This document shows, in pieces, positions 1 through 10,180 of a DNA stretch of 64,000 bases. Position numbers and translations under genes: made by a program. The notes beneath the pieces were generated by a model. That model saw only the letters and a list, made by a program, of their open reading frames with translations. It ran no database searches and was not told where the DNA came from. This DNA is from Phaseolus vulgaris (Eukaryota > Streptophyta > Magnoliopsida > Fabales > Fabaceae). Where the stretch lies: NCBI RefSeq assembly GCF_000499845.2, contig NC_023756.2:9655344-9719343 (forward strand). The letters run 5' to 3'. Positions within the stretch are counted from its first letter, which is position 1. Each line of letters starts with the position of its first letter.

Positions 1-77
1 TTGCAAAAGAAATGAGAGTTAACAAATTCAGCTAAACCAAGATCAATAGGATGCCCTGATTTTAAGAGGTCTAGAAT
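1..77 (-). other. Possible exon fragment at the left edge, unidentified
   Basis: Read on the minus strand, a good 3' splice-site sequence (TATATATTCTAG) is followed by an open stretch that runs off the window and encodes LLKSGHPIDLGLAEF and more. The composition looks coding, unlike the surrounding A+T-rich DNA. I do not recognise the protein. It does not match what I recall of the rest of the Enhancer-of-polycomb-like protein encoded to its right on the same strand, so it may be another gene or a captured exon. Very tentative. Confidence 0.22.
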
Positions 78-1280
78 ATATAATGCATTTGATAAAATAA
101 TGGAAAAAAGAAAAAAGCAGCAGATATATGTTGGAACACAAAACATTATCTTATCATATCTTAGATAACTTAATTTATCCTCTAGGTTTATCTTCCCCGT
201 ATCTTCATTTTCTCTTAGGATTAGTTACCATATTTCTTTATCTTATCATGATTTCTTTCCCTAATAAGAGGACTATGAGTTAGAAGTCTAAGTTTAATGA
301 ACATATCAAACACATCAATACATTGTAATATATTTCTTCAACTAATAGAATATTATACAAAATCTCTCTACTCCCTGTTCTAGCCTTCAATACATAAAAC
401 TCCATAATATCAATGTAGTACAATCCTCTGTGAACTGTCCCATCACTACTACATTGTTAAGCTCCTTAAAATTTGGAGTTCGTCTTTCTTGCCATATCAA
501 CCCTATGTATCTTCTCACTGTTTGCTCCCTATAGCTTTTGGATGGTCATACCACTTTGCCTAGCACTATTTACCTCCTGCTTCATCATTTTGCTCTCTCT
601 TTTTGCTGGTTGGTTACTTTGTCCTCTAAAGAAATAGTTGACATCAACTTACTATTTCTAGTTTTGCTTGGCTCTCCCTACTTTGCCTTTGAACTCATTT
701 GGAGGGTCCTCTTGTTTGGATGTGTGTTGCTATTTGTTGCTGTTTGGTGACTGTTGTTTGTAGATCCTTTCAAGTGTGACTGTAATTGATCTGTTGCATC
801 CTTTTGTTGTTTGATGGATACACTAGTCTTGTTTTTCCGTTGTGTTTTTGCCCCTCTTGTTTGGCTGTTTGGCAGCTGCATTTCCTACACATCACCTGTT
901 TGATAATAGCTCTCACTTTTTAACTTGTTCTCTCCATAACCTCTATGTTAGTGCTTGTTATTTCTACAGCATCTATTTCTCTCTTTTGGTTTGCCCTAGT
1001 TTTACTTTTGTTTGTCTACAACAATAGGTACTCTAGTTTGGTTTTCAAATTGTCTTCTACGACATGTGATACTGATTTTGAGGGAGAGAAAGGACGAAGG
1101 TATTGCCCATTGCTTTTGTCCAAAAACTTTTATTCTCTCTATTCTATCCTTCACTGTCTAAAACTCTACAGTTGCAACAAACAACTTATAAAGATGAATA
1201 CCCTTAAACTGAAACCAACCACTAGAACCACAAATAAATAAATTAAAAGAATCAAGCCAGAAATAAGAACAAAAGATTAC
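78..1280. other. Non-coding stretch, probably intron with repeat-derived DNA
   Basis: No convincing gene is seen. The position matches an intron of the minus-strand Enhancer-of-polycomb-like gene, downstream of its third coding exon. The part near 1,060-1,200, rich in CTCTCT and TTTATTCTC, looks like retroelement LTR or leader sequence. Short open frames here show no domain. Confidence 0.4.
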
Positions 1281-2245
1281 ATTTCAGGTGCCAAAATCCT
1301 CCTCTCCTCATTAAAATCATAAAGCCAATCCTCATCTTCGTTATCTAAGTCATACTCAACAAACTCTCCAATCTCAGCCCGAGCTGCAATAAATAAAAGA
1401 ACTATCAGTACAAGCAATGGAATTTACAAGAGAACCTTCCAAAATTATTTTTAACATAACTAAATGATCTAAGAAGTGGCAGTACCTCCTCTTGCCCGCA
1501 AATAGGAAGTTGGTTGAGAGAAAGTGCAAGAATAGTCCCTTTCATATGTATCCACAATAACAAACTGAGGAGTAGGTATTTCCGCAGCCAATTTCTTGCT
1601 GGGAGTTGGATGATGTACCTAAGAATAATAAATAGAAATTACTGAAAAAAGCAACAATATTTCAACCACAAACACATTATCAACTGGTTCCTTTCCTACA
1701 ATCAATTTTTAATAGAGGAGCCACATCCATACTTTGTCCCTAAATATTGACATTTCAACTACCGAGGCTTCTAATCTGCAAAATATTTAGACTAACTTAT
1801 CGTTATCAGGATAATAATGACTTAATAAATTAAATACGAATAGTGTAGGTTAGCATGGTGAACATCTTTTCTATTTGAACAAGGGGAAGTGCTAGTTAGA
1901 TATACTGCAACAGTCATTGCCTTGACGCTGAGTACATAGCATGTAGCTGGAAACTACTAGAACACTGATACAAATAATTGATAAACACTCGGATTTAAAC
2001 AATTCAACAGAGCGGCATACACCAAAAAGTTAACAAACAGAATACTGGAAAACAGGGTACAATGACAAAACACCACGAACAGTCCATACCTCATGTTCAA
2101 CCTCAGGAGCAGGAACAGCACGTAACAATTGGGAATTCCGGGTAGAAGCAGGTGCCTCATCGTCTTCAAAGTCCTTGATGGACTTGACAATGGGGAGCTT
2201 CTTGTGAATGTCAAGTGGTCGAGGCCTGAAAGACAATCTACTCAT
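1281..2245 (-). CDS. EPL1: Enhancer-of-polycomb-like protein, N-terminal exons (partial)
   Basis: Three minus-strand exons fit GT-AG splicing: 2245..2090 (52 codons, starting MSRLSFRPRPLDIHKKLPIV), 1618..1486 and 1383..1281. Together they give about 130 residues in one frame. The sequence carries EPL1-family hallmarks: KSIKDFEDDEAP, TPQFVIVDTYERDY, QPTSYLRARGA and EFVEYDLDNEDEDWL. Plant EPL proteins (roughly 440 aa) are subunits of NuA4-type histone acetyltransferase complexes in the nucleus, where this N-terminal region contacts the catalytic module. The ATG at 2245 is chosen because homologues start MSRLSFRPRP. A leader exon near 2,757-2,850 with a leader intron ending about 2,362 is inferred from splice motifs. 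After exon 3 the donor GTAATC follows GAAAT (phase 2). Read-through would stop at once at TAA. The remaining two thirds of the protein is not in the window. Confidence 0.85.
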
Positions 2246-2850
2246 TTCCACTCATCTACTTATTCCCCCAACATTTCCACTGTGTTTGAGTCTTCCAACG
2301 CCACCACGTTTTTCTATCCCAAGGTTTGAAACCACATGTGAGAGTGTCTTAATCCCTGTGAAGCGAAAAACATATCCCAAACACACAATGTGAAAATTCA
2401 AATGTTGTATCCCCTACGAACACAACCAAAGTGCACAAATTCAAATGCCTTATCACATATCATCACAACCAATACTCACCGAAAATTCAAAAAATTAAAT
2501 GCCTTAAGTGTCTCAACCCAACCCATACACAAGGGCACTGCATAGCACAATTTCAAAATCCCCAGAGGAAAAAATTATATTTGGGGGCCCAAAACAGGGA
2601 GAGTTGAGGCATTTAAAGAGCAACCATTCACATATATATTGAATCCCTATGCTCACAAAAGTTCCCCAGTTCGAAAATTTCACAGATGCATACCGAAAGT
2701 AGAGAAGAAAATGAAATAATTGATTGAAAGGAGTTTGAGAATTGGGAAAACCTAGCAAGGCAGTGATTTGTGGTTCCACCAATTTGGGGAATCTGCGTTA
2801 GATTTGTGTGACTGTGTTTGATGCGTAGACAAACCCTAACCCTAAATTGA
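2246..2850 (-). other. 5' leader and leader intron of the EPL-like gene
   Basis: On the minus strand, a leader exon ending GCCTTGCTAG before GTTTTCCC (about 2,757) and an acceptor TTCACAG before GGATTAAGAC (about 2,361) frame a probable leader intron upstream of the start codon. Inferred from splice consensus only. Confidence 0.45.
2831..2846 (+). promoter_or_regulatory. Telo-box-like AAACCCTAACCCTAAA
   Basis: Two adjacent copies of the plant telomere-like motif AACCCTAA lie just upstream of the inferred EPL leader. Such telo-boxes are known near the transcription start of plant housekeeping genes and as binding sites for telomere-repeat-binding factors. The functional role here is inferred from motif and position. 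Confidence 0.4.
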
Positions 2851-3868
2851 TCGAACTTTTTTTCTCAATTTTTTCTACCTTGTTGTTTCATCTCCTTGCC
2901 CTCTTTTTTCCCCGCGTTTCAGATAGCTCCACTACCCTCTTCTTTTTCTCTTTTGAATTTAAATATAACAATTTATTTCATAAGTTTAATAAATAATAAG
3001 TTATTAAAGAATATTTAGCTAACATTGCACTTCTCATCCAATCCATGAGTGTTCAATGTTTCAAAAACAAATAAAAGAAGAAAATTAAAAAATATAAATT
3101 AGATTACTTTTAATTTTCAGTCTGAAAATATATATATATATATATATATATAGGATTTAGGAGAAAAACATCATAAAATAAAAATATAAAACATTCGTTT
3201 CCAACAAACTTGGAATGATAAACGAGAAATGTCTCTTCATCACCAAACCTTAGCAACTTTCTTTCACTCATACATTCACGGAAGCTAACCAATATAGGAG
3301 AAGAAGATTTTAGGTTTAACATTTTTTTCCACTGTGATTTTTTTAATTTGGTTTTGCTATTTTAAATGTTTATCTTTTAAAAATATAATCTTTCTTGTCA
3401 AATTTAAGTTTGTGTTACATGTGAAAAAAATTTAAAAAATCCAAGAGGGTCATTTTTTGAATAGATTTTTCTCACTCTCGCATTAAAGAGTCAAATGAAT
3501 CATTATGTGAAGCTTGTGAGCGAGTCTAAGAGGGTGTTTAGAAGATGTCTAAACCATTGGATTTGAAGATATCCTCCAACATAGTATTTTTTCACAATGA
3601 CTTGAGACCTGACATTAAGATGATTGGATGTAGAAGTTAGAGGAACTATGATGGTTGTATATGCAGAATAAGCAACAAGAATCATTAATGTCCTAACATC
3701 AACAGACTACCAAGTGTAGCGTGATAGACAAGTTGTTTAGAGGAATGGAATGTTTGATCTCAATACCACTTATGCAATCTTGGCTTAGAAAAAAAGTTGA
3801 CACAGTAAATTAATCAAGAAGATGTTTAAGTTGCCTCAACAACTGCATGCTATCAATACTTCTCCAAT
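2851..3868. other. Intergenic, A+T-rich, no gene seen
   Basis: EPL promoter region followed by A+T-rich sequence. The only clear structure is the TA microsatellite at 3,129-3,152. Short open frames show no recognisable domain. The last few hundred bases before 3,870 may be upstream, unreadable parts of the adjacent gypsy element. Confidence 0.4.
3129..3152. repeat. (TA)12 microsatellite
   Basis: Uninterrupted TA dinucleotides, seen directly. Other long AT/TA runs in the window are listed separately. Confidence 0.9.
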
Positions 3869-5530
3869 GCATTGATTACAAAAAGTTTATTCAAGCAACC
3901 CATAAAGATCACTTTCCTTTACCCTTTTATGGATCAAGTGCTTAAGAGACTTGTTGGACAAGCTTTCTACTATTTTTTGGATGGCTACTCATGTTATAAG
4001 CAAATTGTAGTAGATCCAATAGATCAAGAAAAGATTGCCTTCACTTGTCCATTTGGAGTTTTTTGCTAACAAAAAAATTACTTTTGGTTTGTACAATGCA
4101 CCAACCACATTTCAAAGATGCATGTTGACCATATTTTCAAACATGGAGGAGAAATGTATTGAGGTTTTCATGGATGATATTTTAGTTTTTAGACCTTCAT
4201 TTGATGAGTGCCTCGAGAATTTAGATGCGGTCTTAAAGAGATGTAGTGATACCAATATGATGTTTAATTGGGAGAAGTGTCATGTCATGGTTATATAAGG
4301 TATTTTCTCAGGGCAAAGTTTCACCAAAAGGCATAGAGGTGGACTAGGCCAAAGTAGAGATTATTAAAAAGCTTCCACCACTAATAAATGTCAAAGGCAT
4401 TAGCAACTTTGGGACATGTAGGATTTTACAGATAATTCATCAAAGATTTTTTAAAGATTGCTAAACCAATCAGCAACCTCCTAAATAAAGATGCACCTTT
4501 TAATTTTGATGAAGAATGTTTGCATGCTTTTGAATTATTAAAACAAAAATTGATTTCAACCCCTATGATCACTACATCAGATTGGACTAATGATTTTGAA
4601 CTAGTTTGATGCTAGTGATTATACATTTGGGGCCATGTTGGGACAAAGAAGATCAAGATTTTTTCGTGTCATATACTATGATAGTAAAATTTTAAATGAA
4701 AAACAAATAAATTATGCAACAACTAAAAATAATTACTGGCTATAGTGTATGCATTGAAAAAAATTAGATCTTATTTGATTGGATAAAAAGTAACAATATA
4801 TATTGATCATGCTACAATAAAATACTCGTTGAACAAACCTGATTCTAAACCTAGACTGATAAGATGGGTGCTTTTATTGCAGGAATTCAATATAGAAATT
4901 ACAGACAAAAAAGGATGTGAAAAATTGGTTGCAAGCCACCTCTCAAGACTTGTGAATGAAGAGGTTACCACAAAGGAAGTAGAAATCTAGGAGAAATTCC
5001 CTAATGAAAAGTTGTTAATAGTTTAGGAAAGACCTTAGTTTGTAGGCTTAGCAAACTTCAAAACCACAAGAGTAGTTCATGAAGAATATGATTGGCACCA
5101 AAGGAAAAATTTATTTAGAGACATTAAACAATATATCTAAGATGATCCATATATTTTCAAAATAGGTGTTGATAAGTATCTTGTGGCATTGTCATAAGTC
5201 TCCATATGGTGGTCACTTCAATGGAGAAAGAACTGCAACTAAGGTGTTGCAATCTAAGTTTTACTAGCCAACTATATTCAAATATGCACATGCTTATGTG
5301 ATGAATGCCATAGATCAATGGGAGTTTCTAGGAGACGTGAGATGCCTATGAACAATATTATAGAAGTAAAAGCATTTGATTATTGGGGTATTGACTTTGT
5401 TGGACCTTTTCTCATTTCATTCTCTAATTAATATATCTTATTAGTTGTGGATTATGTTACACGTTGGGTAGAAGTAGTGGCAGCAGCTAAAGCAAATGGA
5501 AAAACTGTGACGAAATTTTGAAAAAGAATT
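3869..5530 (+). pseudogene. Ty3/gypsy (Athila-like) pol remnant: RT, RNase H, integrase
   Basis: Conceptual translation gives the reverse transcriptase core in two frames. About 3,945-4,065 has FLDGYSCYKQIVVDP and IAFTCPFGVF; about 4,065-4,300 has ITFGLYNAPTTFQRCM, VFMDDILVF and DECLENLDAVLKRC. It is followed by relics of PKGIEVD..KVEIIKKLPP, then an RNase H region near 4,600-4,960 ([28 protein letters not shown]). The integrase zone at about 5,180-5,520 has AFDYWGIDFVGPF and VDYVTRWVEVVAA. The YxDD box is FMDD, typical of gypsy elements; the wording resembles the Athila/Tat group. Many stops and frameshifts make it non-functional. No LTRs were identified around it. Confidence 0.8.
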
Positions 5531-5649
5531 GAATGTTCAAACTTAAAGAATACATTGTAGGAGAAGTTCCTTTGTGATGAAAAAATCGAGCTTGAAAGGT
5601 TTAAGCGCAAAATCAAATAGCTTGGAAGAATTTTACAATTTATTGAATA

Positions 5650-6216
5650 ATGAAAAAGCACAGTCTTTTAAATGAAATAAGTGTCCTGGTATCTCAATTA
5701 GAAAGTGTTGAAGCAAAACTAGGTAACCTGGAAATAAGGTTTACAAAATTGAAAGAAAAATATGTTGATATGGAGAAATACAAAGAAATTAGAGTCAATC
5801 AAGTAAAATAATCTCATTTGTTGCTTTTGGAACAAAAAGAAAAGGTGAATGAATTGCGACCCAAATTAGAAGCCCCTTATAAATTTACAAATGTCCTTGA
5901 AGCTATCAAGAAGTTGAGGGCAGAACCAAAGGCCAATGAACCAAAGGCCAATGACAAGTATCTGTCATCTTTTGTTATTATTGATGAGAGTGTAGGAAAT
6001 ACTTCAAACAATCTGACTACGGGGTTCAATAATTTTTTTTGTGGCAATAAGAAACTTTGTTCATATGTTGTACTTGAAAATAGTGGTTATGATTTGATAA
6101 AAGACACTAAATGGAATGTTGTCAAGCTAGTGAAAATTATTGGTTATATTGGCATAACTCTGATACCAATTTGTGAGCATAAAATATATTTTATTTTACT
6201 GCTCCTTTTCAAATAA
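5650..6216 (+). pseudogene. Coiled-coil ORF fragment resembling NETWORKED/KIP1-like proteins, one internal stop
   Basis: One frame stays open from ATG 5650 to the stop at 6,216 except for a single TAA at 5809-5811. The first part reads as a heptad-rich coiled coil (SLLNEISVLVSQLESVEAKL, then NLEIRFTKLKEKYVDMEK, then LLLLEQKEK after the stop). It resembles, from memory, the central coiled coil of plant NETWORKED (KIP1-like) actin-membrane adaptor proteins. The second half (EAIKKLRAEPKANEPKAND..) contains a 15-bp tandem duplication and matches nothing I know. It lies directly between a gypsy pol remnant and a plant-transposon ORF, so capture of a host gene piece by a mobile element is likely. 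No actin-binding NAB domain is present, so it is not an intact NET gene. Confidence 0.5.
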
Positions 6217-6500
6217 GAATACCATCTCTATAAATAGTCTCACAATAGACTTTTCAAATTCTACATGTTCTCTTATAACAATTGTACTATAAATTACATT
6301 TAAAATCATAGTATAACTGACATATAAAACCAAAATTAAAGGTAATAATTATCGGTCATTCAAATTTTCAAAACAAAACTAATGACAACTTTGAGTTTAA
6401 TGCTTTAACAGATAATCACCACCATCTACACCAAGAGAGGCAAAAGAAATCCAACCTATTTTAGTATAGGGGATAAATAAGAAGGAAACAACTTCTTAAC
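6217..6500. other. Non-coding spacer between element fragments
   Basis: A+T-rich; no domain recognised. It may include the decayed N-terminal part of the downstream transposon ORF. Confidence 0.35.
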
Positions 6501-7275
6501 AAGAGCCAAGTAGCACAACTTTGTGCAACTGGAATCAAAAGCCATCCTTCCTGAGAAGATAGTGGAATTACTCCTTGATGAGTATGAGGAATTCATTAAA
6601 GAGATCTCAAGAAATAATTGGAGCATACTAGCCAACCTAACTTCCAATTTGAACGAGAAAATTGTGAGAGAATTTTATGCAAATGCTTATCTATTAAAGC
6701 CTAATGATGTTGCTAGAATCTCTTGGGTCATAGAGTTAAAAATTGATTATGACAAAGATGTAAGTATTTGCAAACATAACTATAATAGACAAAGGAAGAA
6801 GTTAGAGACTTTAAGAGGATTAAAAAAAAAATATTCTTCCTAACAAAGTGGCAAAGCATTTTTGCATATTTGGAAAGAACTTTGAGTTGGGAAGATTAGG
6901 GAAACCTCGAAAAATATTGAAAGCAAACATGAAGACCTTCTCCCAAATTTGGGACACATTCCTTTTTGCTAAGATTTTTCCTAGCACACATGTGTGTGAT
7001 GTCAACCTAGACAAGGCAAAATTATCCCCCTTTCTAATTCAAAAGGTGGTGGTAGATATAGCTGAAATCATTTTGAATGAAATGCATACATTTGTTTTAT
7101 CCTAATCCACTGTTAGGGGTACTACTAAGCCCCTCAGATTCCCAGGTATGATAAATGGATTGTGCAAGGAAAAAAGGGTTGAAATCCCTAATCATCCCAT
7201 GAAGAGGTTGAGACTTCCATTGGACAAATCATATATTGTGACACACTATATAAATCCCTTAACTATAGTATAAGG
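6501..7275 (+). pseudogene. Putative plant transposon protein domain ORF, frameshifted
   Basis: Translation from about 6,523 gives AILPEKIVELL, NNWSILANL and VREFYANAYL. After a frameshift in an A-run near 6,825-6,835 it continues with IWDTFLFAKIFPSTHVCDV, LIQKVVVDIAEIIL and then TKPLRFPGMINGLCKE. This order matches the domain commonly named putative plant transposon protein, found in ORFs carried by plant LTR elements; its biochemical role is unknown. Stops and the frameshift show that it is dead. The upstream NETWORKED-like fragment and gypsy pol lie on the same strand and may belong to the same composite insertion. Confidence 0.6.
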
Positions 7276-8254
7276 TAAGAGCCAACACCAAGAACAAGTC
7301 ATACTTCTCTAGACCACAAATAGATCTAAGAACAAATGAGCAATATCAATATATTTTACATTCTGAAGAAATTAGAACATAATTGTCTCATGTCGAACAG
7401 TAGCTAGTAGTGAATCATAAAGCTTACACCACCTTGTTTGATACATTTATATGTATAGACATCAACACCAACATCCATTCTCGCTAATTTTTTCAAATGA
7501 ATTCGGAAGATTTTTAGTATGCCTTGGGGATAGGCCAAACACTTAAAATATTGAAGGTGCTACTAAACCTGAAGAGAATGAACAAATAGATGGTGTAGGT
7601 CCATCTCAAATTGTTGGATCTGAACCAAAACAATATGAACGAGTTGCACCTCCCCCAAACAGTCAATACCATCTAAAATAACACATGGAGTGGAGGAAGC
7701 TAACTTTTATGAGACCGAGGATAAAAAGTTATTTGACAAGTCTGAAGATGATTTGGAGGAAGAGACTGAGGTAGATAATTGTTTATTTTTTTATATTTAA
7801 ACTACTATTTTACTTTTAAGTTTGTAGAATTTTAGTTGTCAATTTAAGTTTTATTGATTTCATGTTTGTTTTAAACTTCATTTTTCAATTCTTGTTTTGA
7901 GAAATAGTACTAGATTTTCTTTTGTATGATGAACAAAACTCATGAATGATAACTATTTTCAATTGTATCTAGTGTTAGTTATTGGGCGGAGCAATAATTA
8001 GGACTAAAATGGCAAAGAATTCAGTAATTTCACCTTTAGGGAGTTGTTATCAGAGACCAATAGATCACTAAATTGAAAGAATTAGGATGCATGAACATGG
8101 ACTAACACAATAACAACACACAATGTGAGACCCAACCTAGTGAGGTGAGAGTGCTGAAAGAAATATCAAAGTGAGAAAGAGTAATAATGATCACCATCAA
8201 GTGATCTCATGTAGTTTTGTGTTGAATTTTTTACTGATATTAAGTAAGCACAAG
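7276..8254. other. Repeat-derived non-coding DNA
   Basis: Contains a decayed acidic, proline-containing open stretch (about 7,560-7,680, plus strand, EGATKPEENEQ...) that may be the C-terminal tail of the preceding transposon ORF. The rest is A+T-rich without recognisable genes. Confidence 0.35.
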
Positions 8255-8580
8255 CACTAGTGCAAAAAAGACATTTTACACCAATTTTATGAGGCATTTT
8301 ACATCGGTCCTTTCACTGATGTAGATGTGGACGTTATAAAATGTCAATTAGATATAACATCGGTTAAGCAACCAATGTTATATGTAGCCCCATATTACAC
8401 CGATTATTAGAGCCAATCAATGTTATTTAGGGGCTTAATATGTGCAAAGTGTGAGGCACATATTACACCAGTTAAGGTAACAACCGATGTAATATGTGCC
8501 TCTGGAGCACTTTTTTTTTAATGAATTGAGCCCCCATATTACACCGATTAATGTATTAACTGGTGTAAAATGTGCCATTT
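8255..8580 (+). mobile_element. CACTA-type transposon end with subterminal repeats
   Basis: Begins CACTAGTGCAAAAAAG and is followed by at least six copies, in both orientations, of a short subterminal motif (ACATCGGT / ACCGATGTAAT / TTACACCGATT) within 300 bp. This arrangement is diagnostic of CACTA (En/Spm) transposon ends, where the transposase binds the subterminal repeats. A possible partner end, TTTTTTGTATTAGTG, lies at 10,101-10,115. The flanking 3-bp sequences (AAG and TTG) do not match, so the pairing is uncertain. Confidence 0.5.
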
Positions 8581-8759
8581 TTTTATAAATTTAACAAATT
8601 GTGCTTTTTCCCAAAATTTATAAACCTGTAAATTTAATAAAGCCAGAATACCTGCCATATTGATTTGTATATATAGAGAAATATAAAGATGGGCAATTGA
8701 AACTAATCAAAATTGTATAATTACATCTAGTGAAAATGTACATATGTTAGAAAGTTACA

Positions 8760-9550
8760 AATCATTGAACGTATTGATTTCTAAGTTGTAGAAAGTACTT
8801 GGCCCATTCCTGATGGATTTGTTCAACACTTTGTGTGCTTAGTTCCTTATTCAAATCTATTTTGGTCCCTAATTGAAAGACTAAAACGACTATTTTTTAG
8901 GCTTTATGAATGGTTTTTAAATCTCTAATTAAAGAGAGAGATCAGATTACAAAAGATCAAAAGGTTTTTCAAAGATTGCAAGATTGCTTAAAGCTTTGCA
9001 TTGGTTAAGAGTGGAATAGGATCTGTTGTATTCGTTGTGTATCAGGTGTGATCCTTCCTATTCTTTGTTGTTTTTTAATTCATATTTGTAAAAGTGTAAG
9101 ATACTGGAGTCTACAGTCAGAGGGTGTTCTGACCTGTAGTGGTTGTGTTTCAAAGAGGGTGAGTGTTCTTGAAAGGTTCAAGATCACCTCTTTGGTGCTT
9201 GTGTTGTGTAATCTGTGTTTGATTTCTTAGTGAAATACCCAGGGGTTTCTGGGGACTGAATGTAGCTTAGGTTAAGAGTGAACCAGTATAATCCTTGTGT
9301 GTTGAATCTTTCTATCCCTCACTCCTATTAAAATTGTTTGATATGTGATTTTGCAAAGTGCTGATAAAAACAATCGGTTGATTCGCATAAACAACCGATT
9401 GATTTTTTGGAATCAAATTAAAACAGTTTTGTTGTTTGGCTGATCTAATTGCTTCTTCAGTAATTCTGCATTAATATTCATTCTTGGCACTTTCGAAAAT
9501 CTTTCATTAAACAATTCTCCCCCTCTTGTTTAAGGCCTATAATTCTAACA
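8760..9550 (+). repeat. Ty1/copia-type LTR, 3' portion
   Basis: The end reads TCTCCCCCTCTTGTTTAAGGCCTATAATTCTAACA, written here only as key parts: a C-rich tract, TTTAAGGCC and the terminal CTAACA. This is typical of 3' ends of copia (Tork/Tnt1-like) LTRs. The same end occurs in minus orientation at 42,911 and 44,141. Inside are paired motifs AATCGGTTGATT and AACCGATTGATT (about 9,373-9,405). No primer-binding site follows, so this is a solo or truncated LTR. The left boundary is not resolved. Confidence 0.5.
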
Positions 9551-10125
9551 CAGAATAATCCTACGTTGTTCAGGGTCTCAGGGCCCTTTTATAACACTCA
9601 TCGGTCCTTCTTCAGGAATTTGTAACAACATCATAAATTGTCATTATATCGTCTCTGGTTTTTATTAAACTTGGGCTAAAAGAGAGAACATAATTAACTA
9701 ACTCAGATGTATCAAATATTAAGTTGTTTTCTATTTTTCGTTACCTTAGCGCGCAACGTTTCATGTACTTACTATTTGTCAAACTCGACCTCTTTAAATT
9801 GTACAATCTCTATTGGGCCTGACCTATTGGGCTGAAGAGACAAGATCTACACGATCGGGTCCTAACCCGATCACGACAGAACGGTACAAATACTTATGAA
9901 TTTTGCATTTATCATATAATTTGTAAAAATCTCTTTCCAGTAATTCTTGATCATAAAAACAATATTTTAATTCAAAAAATAACGTGTTGAAATTAATTCA
10001 TATATTTGTTTCTTTTAAAACAGATTTAGATCTTTTCACTGATTTAGAAGATCATTTTCTAAGATCGGTTTATTGATTTAGAAGAGTTTAAACATATTGA
10101 TTTTTTGTATTAGTGTTGTTTCGGT
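9551..10125. other. Repeat-derived non-coding DNA with possible CACTA right end
   Basis: No gene seen. It contains a short perfect palindrome, GATCGGGT...ACCCGATC, near 9,854-9,873 and a CACTA-like terminus at 10,101-10,115 (TTTTTTGTATTAGTG). Confidence 0.35.
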
Positions 10126-10136
10126 ACCACCAATAT

Positions 10137-10180
10137 AGTCTCACATCGCTCAAGAGTCGAGACTAAAGACATTTTATAAA
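10137..10180 (+). promoter_or_regulatory. snRNA-promoter-like pair: USE-like AGTCTCACATCG plus TATAAA
   Basis: AGTCTCACATCG (10,137-10,148) differs by one base from the plant snRNA upstream sequence element RTCCCACATCG. A TATAAA box follows at 10,175-10,180, 26 bp later. In plants this spacing class sets polymerase choice (about 23-24 bp for Pol III, about 33-34 bp for Pol II). The transcribed region after it does not look like any U-snRNA I know. The block may be a dispersed repeat that carries a promoter-like module. Confidence 0.3.

Noticed and set aside
538..1241. Overlapping short open frames on the plus strand with hydrophobic translations
   Set aside because: T-rich sequence gives Leu/Phe-rich frames by chance; no homology or splice structure.
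3110..3322. 70-codon minus-strand frame near the TA microsatellite
   Set aside because: No family resemblance, ends in a simple-repeat tract, and has no promoter or splice context.
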